The notes: generated by a model from the sequence alone, not told the origin. A stretch of 64,000 bases of DNA from Bedellia somnulentella (GCA_963576735.1 OY755188.1:14496323-14560322); one strand, 5' to 3'. Positions 11,001-19,207 are shown, numbered from the stretch's first letter. Numbers and translations: made by a program.

Positions 11001-14000
11001 TAAAAACTCTTTGTTCCAGTCGATATGATTTAGTTCGGATCTAATCTTAAGATAATCAGTCTTATAATAGTTGTAATCACTACGAATATTTGGACGAAGA
11101 TATGTGATATTTAAAAAAGGAATAGATACAAGTAAATTTGGATGTTTCGGATCAATTTTGCTAAGATTATCTAGGGGCTTTGAAACAACAATATCAGGTA
11201 AAGTACATAAAGCGAGATCTAAAATACGGTTGTCTTTGTTGAGTATGGCGTTACTTTGGTATAAATTATTTAAACTCATGAAATCCACCAACGCATAGCC
11301 TAAATTACAATTGTAATTGCTAGGAGTTGTATATTTACTATGAGATGTGGTAGACCACTTAATAAAACTTAGATTAAAATCTCCTAAGATCAAAACATTA
11401 TCACTCTTATTCATAACAATATCTAAGTTCTCCATAAATGTTTCCAAAGACTTCAGCTTTACTGGTGGAGGTAGGTAGACAGCACACAACATAATTTTTT
11501 TTATATCGTTATTTACGGTGATCTGAACAGATACCCATATATCTTCACATTCTGTTTCCCAATTTCGAATACGAGTTGAAGGAATATCTCGGGATACGGC
11601 AATTAGGACTCCACCTCCATCCAATTTACCATCCTTAGAACAAATACGATCACGACGATAGACTGTATATCTGGAGTCAAACAATTCGCTGCTTGCAATG
11701 CTTGAATTTAACCAAGTTTCTGTAAAAACTAAAATTTTGTAGTTGGTCTGAAGTATATTTTGATAGAAATTATTAGTCTTGGTTTTTATGCCGTTTAAAT
11801 TTTGGTAGTAAATATCGAATTTTGTAGTATTTATTTATAATAATGTTTCACATAAATTGTTGAATCAAAAAATATGCAAAATAATACTTATGTCATGAGA
11901 TGTATAGACTCGGAATTACGTATTTGAAGCGATGGGCTATGTTCGTCCTTTCTAACAAAGATTCGTCCACTGCGAACCCATACAAATTTGTATGAAGCTT
12001 CTTTTGCTTTCATTCGGGCAGATGCATGAAGGGCCTTGTTAGTAGGAGTCAGGTGTTCCGTGACAAAGACTGGAGAAACGTCACCCCCGTAGCCAAGATG
12101 GTGAGAGTTAAGTTTTTCCTTCGGGTTCTTTTTGTTGAAAGTGGAAACCGCTGCAATAACCGAGTCTCGCTGGAATGAACTCCTCAATTTAACTATAACA
12201 GCTCGTGGTCTATTACTCTCTTTGTTCATCTTAGCAACTCTGGTTACATGCAGGACATCATTATGTGTTAACGGTTGGTCTATAGTTTTACAAAGTTGAA
12301 CCACAGTCTGGGTCAAGTTTTCAGAACGATTCTCGGGTATGCCGTTTATCTCGATATTGTTTTCCCGCAGATGCTGTTCAACTAGGTGAAGTCTCCCGGA
12401 GAGATCTTTGATTGTAGCTTTGAGGCCATCATTATCAGTTTGAAGATCCTTAATTATGGAAGTTTTTTCAGAAAGGCTTGTTTTCATAACTTCGAATTGC
12501 TCATTGAAGAAAGACATAGACTCGCGGAATTCACTTATAAGTGCATTAATTGATTTTAACTCCAATGAAAGGGAGGTTTTAATAATATCTTTTAAAGCCC
12601 CATTAAATTCTTCCTTTAATATATCCCTGAGTTTACCCTCTGTCACAAAGTTATCACGGTTTACTTCATCTAGGCGTGCTTGTTTGGACCGAGTAGTAAC
12701 ATTGTTATTATTTGGAGACTGAGATGTTACACTTGATTCCTTAGCATACAGCGGCGGCGCTATAGTTGGAGAAGGAAGGACTGTCGTGCTCGTATTGTTT
12801 ATTTTGATTTTCTTGGAGATACATTCGTCACACCTCCAATTACGCTTATGATCTTTGTTCATTAATAGAAATCTCTTCTCGTAGTATAGTGGGCGTCTAG
12901 CGTTAGAGCGGTGTAGCGGCTGTTCCGGAGCTAAGTGATGCGGTTGCTATGGTGATGAATTTAATATTTTGATGTTGTACGGATTGTTATTTGTCAAAAA
13001 AATTCTATATATTTACACTTGTTTATTTATGTTTTACCTTGAGATTGTGATCAAAATAAATAATATATTATATTCGGATACACTTCACTAATCCAGTCCT
13101 GCAAAATTTTTGTGAATACCAAGTCAATTATAATTTAAAATAATTTTTAAATAGAGCAATAGGTTGACACAGATAATAATCCTACGACATATAACTTTAA
13201 TTTAATGTTTTTTGACATGAATTCCTCATGTGGGGATTATTACTCATAAATAAAAGATGTTATTAAAGGAAAGAAAAATTTCGACACTGGCGGGGTTCGA
13301 ACCCGCGACCTTCGGGTATACGAACCCCGCCAGTGTCGAAATTTTTTTTTCCTTTAATAACATCTTTTATTTATGAGATATAACTTTAACTTTAAAATAA
13401 TCCTCAAATCTAATTTAACGAATTTGCTTCTAGATGAGGAAACAGGATGCAATATCGGCGACTACAAGGTGGCCATAACAAGAAGGTGGAACTACGAAAA
13501 TACTGTTGCTGCTTTCGTTTGCTACGTTTCGACTGGTATGTATATGAGTCTTAATGACAAACAAATATATTTAAAACAGCAATTAATAAATAAAAAGCAA
13601 TAAAGTTTCGAATTAATAAATCCATCCACAGTATGTAGTAACTGTAAATCTCAATATTAAATAAGCAGACATACATTTTATGGCTGCTTATTTTACTATG
13701 TTTTGCAAATTCGTATGCCATGGACGTCCACTGCTGGCCAAAAGCCTCTACCAAAGATTTCCACAATGACCGGCACTGTGCTGCCCTCATCCATCGGCTT
13801 TCCGCGTCTTTCGACAAGTCGCCGGTCCACCTTGTGTTATCTTACCTTCGATTCTTCGTGCAATTTGGTCTATCCATTACTACATTAGTCCAGTCATCAT
13901 ATGCAACATCTTTTTCCAAGAAACTTACAGGTAAATCCACTTCTGTTAATATAAAATATAACCTTTACCACAGGTTCATCCCCCTCCCGCAGCCAACTCT

Positions 14001-16102
14001 CGTTCCCAAACGAACAATCGTGCTGCGAACATCGCTCTAGAGCCACTCACGTATCGCAAGATGAGCTCGAGCAAATACTGGACTATGCGCTTAATAAATT
14101 GGTCAATGATTATGATAAGGAAGCCGAGCCGGCGGTCAAAATGAGGATATTTTATCAGGTGAGTTGGATGGATGGAGTAATATATAGAATAAAATTTAAA
14201 AATACAATCGTTCTCGAACAATAGGAGCTCGAACAAATACTAGTCTTTACGCTCAACAAGCTGTTCAACTATAACGGTAGGAAGACAGAGCCTGCGGTCA
14301 AAATGAAGATATTTTATCAGGTGGTTTAGACACATATACATATACTGAGAAGATGCAGAGCTTCAACATTAGAAATTCTTCAGCCACGTTTGGAAGTTGA
14401 GTTGGGAAAAGATTGTAAAATAAATGCTATCGGTGATGGATCTCCAACTGCATCGCCCAAAACACATTTAATTTTAGGCCCTACGTTCATTTTTGTCCAG
14501 GCTTATTGACCGCTTAGTAGCCGTATTGAATTGACCAATGTAAGGCCAATGACCTTTTTTTTAGACTTTTTGATCATTAGATTAAAACTAATTTAAGATA
14601 AAACTAATAAGAGCGCTTAACAGTTCAAGCATTTTTAGACCTTATCCCCTACAACACAAGGTTTAACACTATTGCTTCACCGTTCAAGCAATTCTAGGCC
14701 CTACACTGCTCACTACAAGGTTCATTTTATCCAGGCGTGGAGCAGCCCCAGCTCCACGGCACCCGTGTCTGCAGTCCGCAACCATTCAAACCATTTTAGC
14801 CTCTATATTATAACGTACAAGGTTAATTTTTCCAGGCGTGGAGTAGCCCCAACTCCTTCGCGCTGGTAACCTTAGATCACAAGGTCGAACATTTATAGTT
14901 TACACTAATGTTGATGAGGATTCCTCTTCCTCTTCCTCAAAATGATAAATTTCCTAATTTTTTTGAGGTTTCTCTTCCTCAAAATTTGATTTTAAAATTC
15001 CTCTTCCTCATATTTAAAGAGGAACGAGAGTAATAAGTTTTGTTGAAACGAAATGTGTGTGAAAGAGAGAGAGAGAGACAGAGAATCTCGCCGTATTACT
15101 CCGTATTTAAAGGAAGACAGAGATGGAAACATGTAAAAAAGTTTGTGGAGGAAAAGGGAAGAACTTCCGCCAGGCGGTAGTATGCCTGGGACCGCGGTCC
15201 AACTGTGTTAAGCTGGAACTTGTATATATAGTAAACATCTTAGAAAATTCGATTGCGCGATGTAGGATTTGTATGGCGAGTCTTGATGATGCGTGTGACG
15301 TATATTGGCTGGTTACGTGTTGCTGTGGAATGTGATTATTTTTGCACTGTCAGCGTTTCTATGCAGTGTACGTCATTGTGTACTGACAGCGCGTCGCTAC
15401 TAGTTCAATACTGGCATAATCTGCGTAATGTTATTTGTTGTTTTCTTCCTCTTCAGCACCCTCTTCCTCTAAGTTTGCCATATTCCTTCTCCTCATCCTC
15501 TTCCTCAAAATTGATATTGAAAATTTCCTCTTCCTTATAACAAGTTCCTCAACAACCCTCGTTTACACGCGAAGATATTGTTACACAATTCTAACCTCTA
15601 TGTTCTAATCAACAAGCTTTATTTTGGACAGGCATGGAGCAGACCCAGCTCCACCGCACTGGTATCGGCAGTGCGCGCGGTGGCGGCTGAGCAATTCAAG
15701 CTATTCTAGCCTCCATATTTTAATGTACAAGGTTCATTTTTGTCCAGGCGTGGTGCGGTACTCGTGGCGGCAATGCTCGCGGTGGCGGCTGAACCATTAA
15801 AACTATTACAGAATTAGTTCAAGCTCTTTTAGACCTTATCTCCTACAGCACAAGGTTGAACACTTATAGTTTTCAGGCGACGATGTTTCACAATTCAAGC
15901 TATCCTAGTCCCTATGCTTCTTACTACAAGGTTGAATTTTGTCCAGGCGTGGAGCAGCCCCAGCTCCTCCGCACTGGTATCTGCCGTGCGCGCGGTGGCG
16001 GCGCGGCGGCGGCGGCGCGTGGCGGCCACGGCCGTGCCCGTGTTAGCTTTGCACAACGCGTTCACCTTCCTCTGCATCAGCGGGCTGCGGTTCGATGAGT
16101 GA
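2004..16102 (+). CDS. Dph6: Diphthine--ammonia ligase, DPH6 type (3' part; 5' exons outside the window)
   Basis: DPH6 enzymes amidate diphthine on elongation factor 2, the last step of diphthamide synthesis in the cytoplasm. Exons that fit in phase: 2004-2173, 2757-3256, 4016-4200, 5883-6005, 6662-6823, 7728 to beyond 7790 (enters the N gap), 13434-13535, 13974-14158 and 15947-16102 (stop TGA). Exon 1 here holds the family signature GEGGEYETFTLDCPLF, followed by VVIHSDDAVAPVGYL. An acidic linker (about 2840-3150) leads to two RidA/YjgF-like domains (WYYIAGIVGQG to VCSVNIYMRNM, and WAPANIGPYSQAVK to CGQIALIPG), as in yeast and insect DPH6. The end reads LRF-type (SGLRFDE-stop). The N-terminal PP-loop (SGGKDS) is not in the window, and at least one exon is probably lost in the gap. 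The donor at 3257 (GTAGGT) is chosen by phase. A stronger-looking GTAAAC at 3261 would put the next exon out of frame. Confidence 0.9.
2322..2412 (-). repeat. 240-bp SINE-like repeat, 3' part only
   Basis: Only the tail-side third (GGCTATAAATCCCTAAAGGG, AGCCAGAGCTAAGGAATTAG) and a TACA-type run are present, consistent with 5' truncation at insertion. Confidence 0.7.
2462..2707 (+). repeat. 240-bp SINE-like repeat, full length
   Basis: Runs from TGTAGTGTCGGCTTAAAAT to GCCGTGAGTATATGTATGT, ending about 50 bp before the acceptor of the DPH6 exon at 2757. Confidence 0.8.
3261..4015. other. DPH6 intron, no feature recognised
   Basis: AT-rich sequence with short A and T runs. I see no ORF, repeat or RNA feature that I can support. 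Confidence 0.5.
4907..4975 (-). repeat. tRNA-like SINE head
   Basis: The reverse strand reads an A-box-like TGGACGAGTGGATAGG and a B-box GGGTTCGATTCCCGC, spaced as in a tRNA. The anticodon arm is not convincing, so this is probably a SINE head or tRNA relic in a DPH6 intron rather than a functional tRNA gene. Confidence 0.55.
5014..5848. mobile_element. Inverted-repeat DNA element with TA duplication (Tc1/mariner/pogo-like ends)
   Basis: The left end CAGTTCTCCAAAATTAATAA and the right end are inverted repeats over about 35 bp with a few mismatches, the match continuing into GC-CAT-AGATCTTCG-like sequence. Both ends are flanked by TA (5012-5013 and 5849-5850). Termini starting CAGT with a TA duplication are usual in the Tc1/mariner/pogo group. 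Two short minus-strand frames inside (5011-5235 and 5232-5465) show no DDE motif I recognise, so I infer a deletion derivative. It ends 34 bp before a DPH6 exon. Confidence 0.75.
6298..6505 (+). mobile_element. tRNA-hairpin retroposon, copy 1
   Basis: The arms AATAAATAAAGGAAAGAAAA and its complement TTTTCTTTCCTTTATTTATT enclose a tRNA-like B-box (GCGGGTTCGAATCCCGC) and TGTGTCGAA ends. TAAAAATGTTATA at 6285-6297 and 6506-6518 is a 13-bp target duplication. The left arm carries about 50 extra bases (TTCATGAAAACCTCATGTGG). The copies at 13201-13377 and 28311-28509 have the same design. Confidence 0.85.
6529..6605 (+). pseudogene. Partial copy of a DPH6 exon head (RidA-like segment)
   Basis: ACGTATCTACACAGA followed by a frame reading GEIVSTCGQIALIP is repeated, with differences, from the real exon at 6662. 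After IPACPCG this copy hits TAG and then decays. The shared intron sequence before both copies shows a tandem duplication of intron end plus exon head. Confidence 0.85.
6824..7435. other. DPH6 intron, no feature recognised
   Basis: AT-rich intron between the exon ending at 6823 and the SINE-like copy at 7446. No gene or clear repeat is visible. Confidence 0.5.
7446..7697 (-). repeat. 240-bp SINE-like repeat with duplicated TTTTTCTAAT
   Basis: The full copy is flanked by TTTTTCTAAT at 7436-7445 and 7698-7707. The target lies 20-29 nt before the AG of a DPH6 exon (acceptor ends 7727), so the duplication contains a CTAAT that could serve as the branch site. Confidence 0.82.
7791..7990. other. 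Assembly gap of 200 N inside DPH6
   Basis: The gap interrupts the exon starting at 7728 (SVCYLSADESSGGAGGAG). A round 200 N usually marks unknown length. The GC-rich exon on one side and hairpin repeats on the other probably caused it. Confidence 0.95.
7991..8560. repeat. Three copies of a hairpin repeat, CTCGCTCGCACA type
   Basis: CACTGTCTCGCTCGCACACT, a short AAT loop and GTGTGAGTGAGACAGTG form a near-perfect hairpin at about 8508-8553. Copies with slightly mismatched arms lie at 7991-8030 and 8135-8175, the first two followed by CTGTACGTGCTGTTATA. Between them is a degenerate piece of the 240-bp repeat (8328-8440). Confidence 0.7.
8970..11834 (-). CDS. LINE ORF2: endonuclease and reverse transcriptase (CR1-like)
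   Basis: This is the pol protein of a non-LTR retrotransposon lying antisense in a DPH6 intron. The frame is open from 11834 (just after a TAA); the first ATG is at 11684, but endonuclease residues precede it (FDIYYQNLNGI, ILVFTETWLNS with the catalytic-type E). It continues with LILGDFNLSF (endonuclease), then reverse-transcriptase blocks (SDYQHGFLKGRSVQTNL, KSGVPQGSHLGPLLF, FFADDLKIYK) and a CR1-type C-terminus (LERSNLNFIS-like DSKLNF, then RSQLEFASTAWSPHYSVHSQ). FADD-x-KIYK is typical of the CR1/L2/Daphne group. Motif A reads YTEFSSAFD where active copies have YTDFSKAFD, as in the element at 59454. That loses a metal-binding Asp, so this copy is probably inactive despite its intact frame. 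The 3' end is at about 8770 in TTTA repeats. Confidence 0.92.
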   Translation of the reverse strand: MNTTKFDIYYQNLNGIKTKTNNFYQNILQTNYKILVFTETWLNSSIASSELFDSRYTVYRRDRICSKDGKLDGGGVLIAVSRDIPSTRIRNWETECEDIWVSVQITVNNDIKKIMLCAVYLPPPVKLKSLETFMENLDIVMNKSDNVLILGDFNLSFIKWSTTSHSKYTTPSNYNCNLGYALVDFMSLNNLYQSNAILNKDNRILDLALCTLPDIVVSKPLDNLSKIDPKHPNLLVSIPFLNITYLRPNIRSDYNYYKTDYLKIRSELNHIDWNKEFLHCNNVDTMISIFYGIVHNIIDKHVPKRNPRKSKYPSWFSITLIKLLMEKEKIRKRYRRYKNPRDKIEYNILRERSHLLIVNDYKKYKIRIETAISSDPKTFWKFIKEKMKNQSTLPSEMIMNNILANTGPDIANLFADQFASVYQRPTINNENTSDHVSINNDYNLINFTNISFREPDILKKIKVLVHKGAGPDGIPPVFIKRCGASLALPLVLIINRSLIDGKFPDEWKNARIVPVFKKGNDMEVKNYRPVSILSCFSKLFESLILDILSPQLNKILSDYQHGFLKGRSVQTNLVNFISDISYEMDKGMEVDAIYTEFSSAFDLVNHTLLVKKLQSLGINNPLLQWFKSFSVNGFDSKPYIAKSGVPQGSHLGPLLFLIFINDLTAEIKHCSFSFFADDLKIYKTVNSIIDVNLIQDDLNNIKKWCNRNNMLINANKCYYIKYTKKKLPFPSSYTIGNTKLEQTNEIRDLGVILDSKLNFISHYDHIVQKSAQMLGFLKRNSKYFRNAGTKLMLYNALVRSQLEFASTAWSPHYSVHSQRLESIQRAFTRYLAYTSIGLSHRNTYDNRLNFFKMNTLRDRRILQDLSFLHKIFSNKIKCNHLTEKIKLSVPFNHPRKHIQNFFQTTFSRTNTGLYAPLNRICQEFNEINRKIPNIDIFNDSLKTFQGKILHQFKI
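11888..12862 (-). CDS. LINE ORF1 protein, probably lacking the N-terminal part
   Basis: This 324-codon frame lies 53 nt upstream of ORF2 on the same strand. It begins with a WRCDEC piece resembling the end of a PHD-like zinc finger, as found in ORF1 of CR1-group LINEs. A low-complexity linker follows, then a long coiled-coil-like stretch (KEEFNGALKDIIKTSLSLEL, then SEKTSIIKDLQTDNDGLKA) and the RNA-binding signature RENNIEINGIPE with VTRVAKMNK and RPRAVIVKLRSS further on. The incomplete zinc finger at the start suggests 5' truncation of the inserted copy close to 12880. It packages element RNA by family knowledge. Confidence 0.82.
   Translation of the reverse strand: MNKDHKRNWRCDECISKKIKINNTSTTVLPSPTIAPPLYAKESSVTSQSPNNNNVTTRSKQARLDEVNRDNFVTEGKLRDILKEEFNGALKDIIKTSLSLELKSINALISEFRESMSFFNEQFEVMKTSLSEKTSIIKDLQTDNDGLKATIKDLSGRLHLVEQHLRENNIEINGIPENRSENLTQTVVQLCKTIDQPLTHNDVLHVTRVAKMNKESNRPRAVIVKLRSSFQRDSVIAAVSTFNKKNPKEKLNSHHLGYGGDVSPVFVTEHLTPTNKALHASARMKAKEASYKFVWVRSGRIFVRKDEHSPSLQIRNSESIHLMT
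12863..13200. other. DPH6 intron between LINE and hairpin retroposon
   Basis: No gene is visible. AT-rich, with possible LINE 5' remnants up to about 12960. Confidence 0.4.
13201..13377 (+). mobile_element. tRNA-hairpin retroposon, copy 2
   Basis: Long arms (TTATTAAAGGAAAGAAAAAT and its complement, continued by TCGACACTGGCGGGGTTCG and its complement) form an almost perfect hairpin around a short loop. It is flanked by the 12-bp duplication ATATAACTTTAA at 13189-13200 and 13378-13389. It ends 56 bp before the DPH6 exon at 13434. Confidence 0.85.
13715..13845 (-). pseudogene. LINE 3'-end fragment
   Basis: The minus strand reads SRWMRAAQCRSLWKSLVEAF followed by GQQWTS, the C-terminal tail of a widespread insect LINE polyprotein. 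A related piece is at 19208-19330. It lies in the DPH6 intron between the exons at 13434 and 13974. Confidence 0.7.
14225..14320 (+). other. Possible cassette exon: in-frame copy of the DPH6 exon 13974-14158 tail
   Basis: These 96 nt (32 codons, open, preceded by AG and followed by GTGGTT) repeat the last 32 codons of the previous exon. 21 of 32 residues are identical, with ELEQIL at the start and MKIFYQ at the end, and no indel. It starts and ends in phase 0, so inclusion would not shift the DPH6 frame. The separating intron would be 66 nt. The acceptor has a poor pyrimidine tract and the donor is weak, so it may equally be a decayed duplicate. Confidence 0.6.
14334..14470 (-). repeat. 240-bp SINE-like repeat, diverged part
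   Basis: Recognisable by TTCAGCCACGTTTGGAAGTT and CTCCAACTGCATCGCCCAA in a degraded context. Confidence 0.6.
14460..15946 (+). repeat. Tandem copies of intron end plus DPH6 last-exon head
   Basis: Four truncated copies of the last-exon start, each after a TTTT-TCCAG or similar acceptor, begin at 14735, 14836, 15632 and 15748. The complete exon follows at 15947. Copies 14735 and 15632 read AWSSPSS- and AWSRPSS-type starts with ALVSAVRAVAA before diverging into stops. Each is preceded by shared intron sequence (TACAAGGTTCATTTTTGTCC, AATTCAAGCTATTCTAG). A fragment of the intron part also occurs at about 14475. Confidence 0.88.
14880..15600. repeat. TCTTCC/CTCAAAA-rich low-complexity intron segment
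   Basis: Repeated TTCCTCTTCCTC units at 14920-15020 and 15450-15550 flank an unremarkable stretch, all between last-exon copies. No gene is seen. Confidence 0.6.
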
Positions 16103-16162
16103 CCGGTATGTATATAGTGGATTTACTTAGGTTAAATATGTCGGTTTTAAAGATATTATTTA

Positions 16163-16427
16163 CTAGCTGACCCGACAGACTTCGTACTGTCAAATTTGCT
16201 TATGACTAAGCTTAAGGCGTTTTTTCCGGTACTCTTAGTTCAATCAGGCGTGAATATTTTATTGGTCAAATTTTTCCGGAATAAAACGTATCCTATGTTA
16301 CAATTTGGGTCATTATCTAGCATCTGCCAAATTTCAATCATATACATTATGTAGTTGAGCAGCCTTTTTGCCTCAAACACACAAACATCCAAACACCTAA
16401 ACTTTCACATTTATAATATTAATAGGA
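16163..16427 (-). mobile_element. Small non-autonomous Helitron
   Basis: On the minus strand it starts TCCTATTAATATTATAAATG and ends GAAGTCTGTCGGGTCAGCTAG followed by T. These are the TC start and CTAG end of lepidopteran Helitron derivatives. It begins 60 bp after the DPH6 stop codon. Confidence 0.75.
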
Positions 16428-16432
16428 TATAG

Positions 16433-16482
16433 ATTTCAACTCCCAAAAGTTGCTGAGGAATTTATAGCCGTGAGTATATGTA
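16433..16482 (+). repeat. 240-bp SINE-like repeat, 3' end
   Basis: Only AAAGTTGCTGAGGAATTTAT and GCCGTGAGTATATGTATG remain. Confidence 0.6.
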
Positions 16483-16665
16483 TGTGTAAAATAGTGAACC
16501 GCTCTGGCAATGCTCGGAAATTAAAAGAGAGACAAAGTAGCCTAAATTACCTCTTACTACATTACTGAATTACGACAGAAAGAGAAAGGGCAACGGAAAA
16601 AGGCGATTCCGTGCTACCAGATGAGGTCCAACCCTTAATAGCTTACTGAAATAGAAATATAAAAT

Positions 16666-16809
16666 GTGCTCAAAAAGGCACGTGTCCGCAGTATGAAAAA
16701 TAAAAGAGCATGTATGAAAAGATTTATGGATGTGAACGAAGCCAGAGAGGTTGGCCAGGATCGTACAAAGTGGCGATCGATAGTCTCTGCCTACCCCAAT
16801 GGGAACTAA
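16666..16809 (+). pseudogene. LINE C-terminal coding fragment
   Basis: The open frame reads SMKNKRACMKRFMDVNEARE and [20 protein letters not shown], the 3' coding end of a LINE. Relatives are at 36950-37115 (minus), 58045-58197 (plus) and, more decayed, 34190-34330. Confidence 0.75.
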
Positions 16810-17736
16810 CGTAGAATCACAAATTACAAAGTACAATATATTAAAATTAATTAGGGTTTCTTATTGTGCTTGAAAATAAGGGACAAGTTCCAGACATTTT
16901 CAATGATTTTAAGATATCTTGATATGTTTTTGGCATATTTTGATCAACCATGGGATTCCGTACACAAACCATCTAGGTTGACAAAGAGGCGAAATGAATT
17001 GTAACTGAACAATGACTACCCAGTTTGGCAGGCAGGAATAAAATATTTACCAGGCTGGTTGGTTGTTTAGGAATAGAAGCTTAAAACAGTTCGTCGCCTC
17101 CAACAGTATCTAGATAGAGATGGTCTATTAGACACTGCGATCATATATACACCAACAAAGCACGAAAAACGGCCCGGCCAAAGAGTGCTTTTTATTTTAG
17201 TCTTAAGAAAAAGCAGTAAGGTCAACAGTTGTAAAAAAATAAATGTTTAATTGTCACACAGTCTTGTCATTCACGCGGTCCATTTTTGTGCGTTGAATTT
17301 GTATGGAGTGCGGCATCTTTACTATATATTATGATCGAAGATTAGACAATACAGTCCAATGCGCATTATGCGTTTAACAAAATATTTTCATTGTTTCAGA
17401 TACCGTTCCTATACCATGGATCAATATGCTTTTTGTCTATTTATACATGATTAAGGATACATTAACTGAATATTTTCAGTCTTTATTCATTGTTATATTT
17501 ATTAATGTACGTTGTCAAATTTTATCTTAAGCGGATGAATATAAATTTATTTTTTATTGCAAACATTAGTTATTTTATTTATTCCCTTTTAAATAACACC
17601 ATATTTATTTATTTAGCTCACGGCGATCTGGTGTGTGGTAGTAAGAGAACTTATTATCCTGCAAAATGTTACAGAGGTTCATAGATTCATTAAAATCTAG
17701 CTGACCCAACAGATTTCGTACATTATTTGAACACAT
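16810..17736. other. Intergenic DNA, no gene recognised
   Basis: AT-rich, with a short Helitron end-like fragment (CTAGCTGACCCAACAGATTT) at about 17698-17725. No further feature can be supported. Confidence 0.45.
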
Positions 17737-18077
17737 AACATAAACGTTCACGCCGAACATCCCCGAAGGGGTTGGCAGAGGTACTAATATTTCTGAACAT
17801 CACGTGACTTAGTCACCCGGTGTTCAGAGTACCCACGTTTTGCATGGACAGTGTACTCACGTGATAGGGGGCAGGCCTATCGCCGTTTTGTACGAACACA
17901 CTAAGTACAACTCAGTCATGTGGGTTTCCTCACGATGTTTTCCCTCACCGTTAACAACCATGATGAATTAACCACACATATGTCTTTAGAAAAGACAAAT
18001 TGGTGTAGGCCCGACCCAGGATTTGAACACTAGTCGCTTACACGTTAACCGGTGTTCTACCCATTGAGCTATCACGC
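17737..18077 (-). mobile_element. tRNA-derived SINE with 8-bp duplication
   Basis: Same family as 1221-1580, reverse orientation: tail AACATAAACG on the left, tRNA-like head (complement of GATAGCTCAATGGGTAGAAC) on the right. GAACACAT at 17729-17736 and 18078-18085 is the target duplication. Confidence 0.85.
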
Positions 18078-18394
18078 GAACACATTGTCATATTTAGCTG
18101 ACATGCTGATAGTCTCATGCGGTCTCTGTCATGCGATGAAAAAGAGATGTTTAAATGTTTTTCTTACAAATTTTCCCGTTTTTTAGCTAAGATCCATCTA
18201 CAAATTTTAAGTGAAACTAAAAAAAGAATCAGTTCTACTGGTCTAGGTGATTTCGAGGTTTTCGCTTAGCAACACATTTTGCAATCCATTTTTGTGATAT
18301 AAATATTGTTATGAAAACTTTTGCAGGGTCAAGCTTTTGTCAGTTCTCTTTGATTTTAAACTCTAAAAAATCCCTAATAATTTTCTCAAAACCC

Positions 18395-19136
18395 AAACGT
18401 TCACGCCTTATATCAACGAAGAGGTTGGCAGAGGTACTAATACTTCTGGACATCACTTGGTCACGTGTTTGACATTGTAACCTAGTGTTCAGAGTACCCC
18501 CGTTTTGCTTGGAGAATGTACTCACGTGAACGGCTATTCCCAGTAGTCTTACTGGATAGTCTTACCAGTAGAACTAATGGGATTTTTATTCCCAATAGTC
18601 TTACCGAAAGTAGAACATTGTCTATGGCGTATTTTTCCCATTAGTCTTACTGAACGTATGTATTAAAAACATAGGCCTCGTAACTATTATCTGGTTTTAT
18701 ACAAAAATATATTTTTCTGCAGTTTTCACTAATTTATAATACCATTTTTAAACTTCAACTCAAATGATCACGCCTTAAATTCCCGAAGGAGTTGGCAGAG
18801 GTACCCTTACTTCAAAACAATAGTCTTACTAGTAAATCTAATGGGACAAAAAATCCCAATAGCCCTACTGGTAAGACTGTCGATTAAGACTACTGGGAAT
18901 AGCCGCACGTGAAAGAGGGCAGGCCCATCGCTGTTATGTACGAATACACCGTCACATGACTAAGTACAACTCAGCCATGTGCGTTTCCTCACGATGTTTT
19001 CGCTCACCGTTAACAACCATGATAAATTAACCACATGTATGTCTTTTAAAAAGACAAATTGGTGTAGACCCGACCCGGGATTGGAACTCTCATCATCTGC
19101 AGGATAAGCGGTGTTCTACCCACTGAGCTATAACGG
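18395..19136 (-). mobile_element. tRNA-derived SINE split by an inverted-repeat element
   Basis: SINE body at 18395-18530 resumes at 18906 and ends at the tRNA-like head near 19136. The interruption is the element at 18531-18905. Confidence 0.8.
18531..18905. mobile_element. 375-bp inverted-repeat element with perfect 21-bp ends
   Basis: The ends CGGCTATTCCCAGTAGTCTT(A) are perfect inverted repeats over 21 bp. CACGTGAA at 18523-18530 and 18906-18913 is an 8-bp target duplication. AGTCTTACTGG-, CCCAATAGTCTTAC- and related motifs recur inside in both directions. A fragment of SINE tail (CGAAGGAGTTGGCAGAGGTA) sits at about 18785-18805. There is no ORF, so it is non-autonomous. The superfamily is uncertain (8 bp would suit hAT or P types). 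Confidence 0.88.
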
Positions 19137-19207
19137 TTGATCTATTTTTCTCTATGAAAATATATCTTTGAAGCTTTAAAATTAAAGTCAAGAAATCTAT
19201 GGTGTAG

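Larger units (their letters stand above)
8770..12885 (-). mobile_element. Nearly full-length CR1-like LINE in a DPH6 intron
   Basis: Spans ORF1, ORF2 and a 3' UTR ending in AATAAATAAATAAATT on the minus strand. It lies antisense to the host gene, which is the orientation usually tolerated in introns. The 5' boundary is approximate and I could not identify a target duplication. Confidence 0.75.

Noticed and set aside
14672..14869. 65-codon frame as a separate small gene
   Set aside because: It is two truncated copies of the DPH6 last-exon head read through in one frame.
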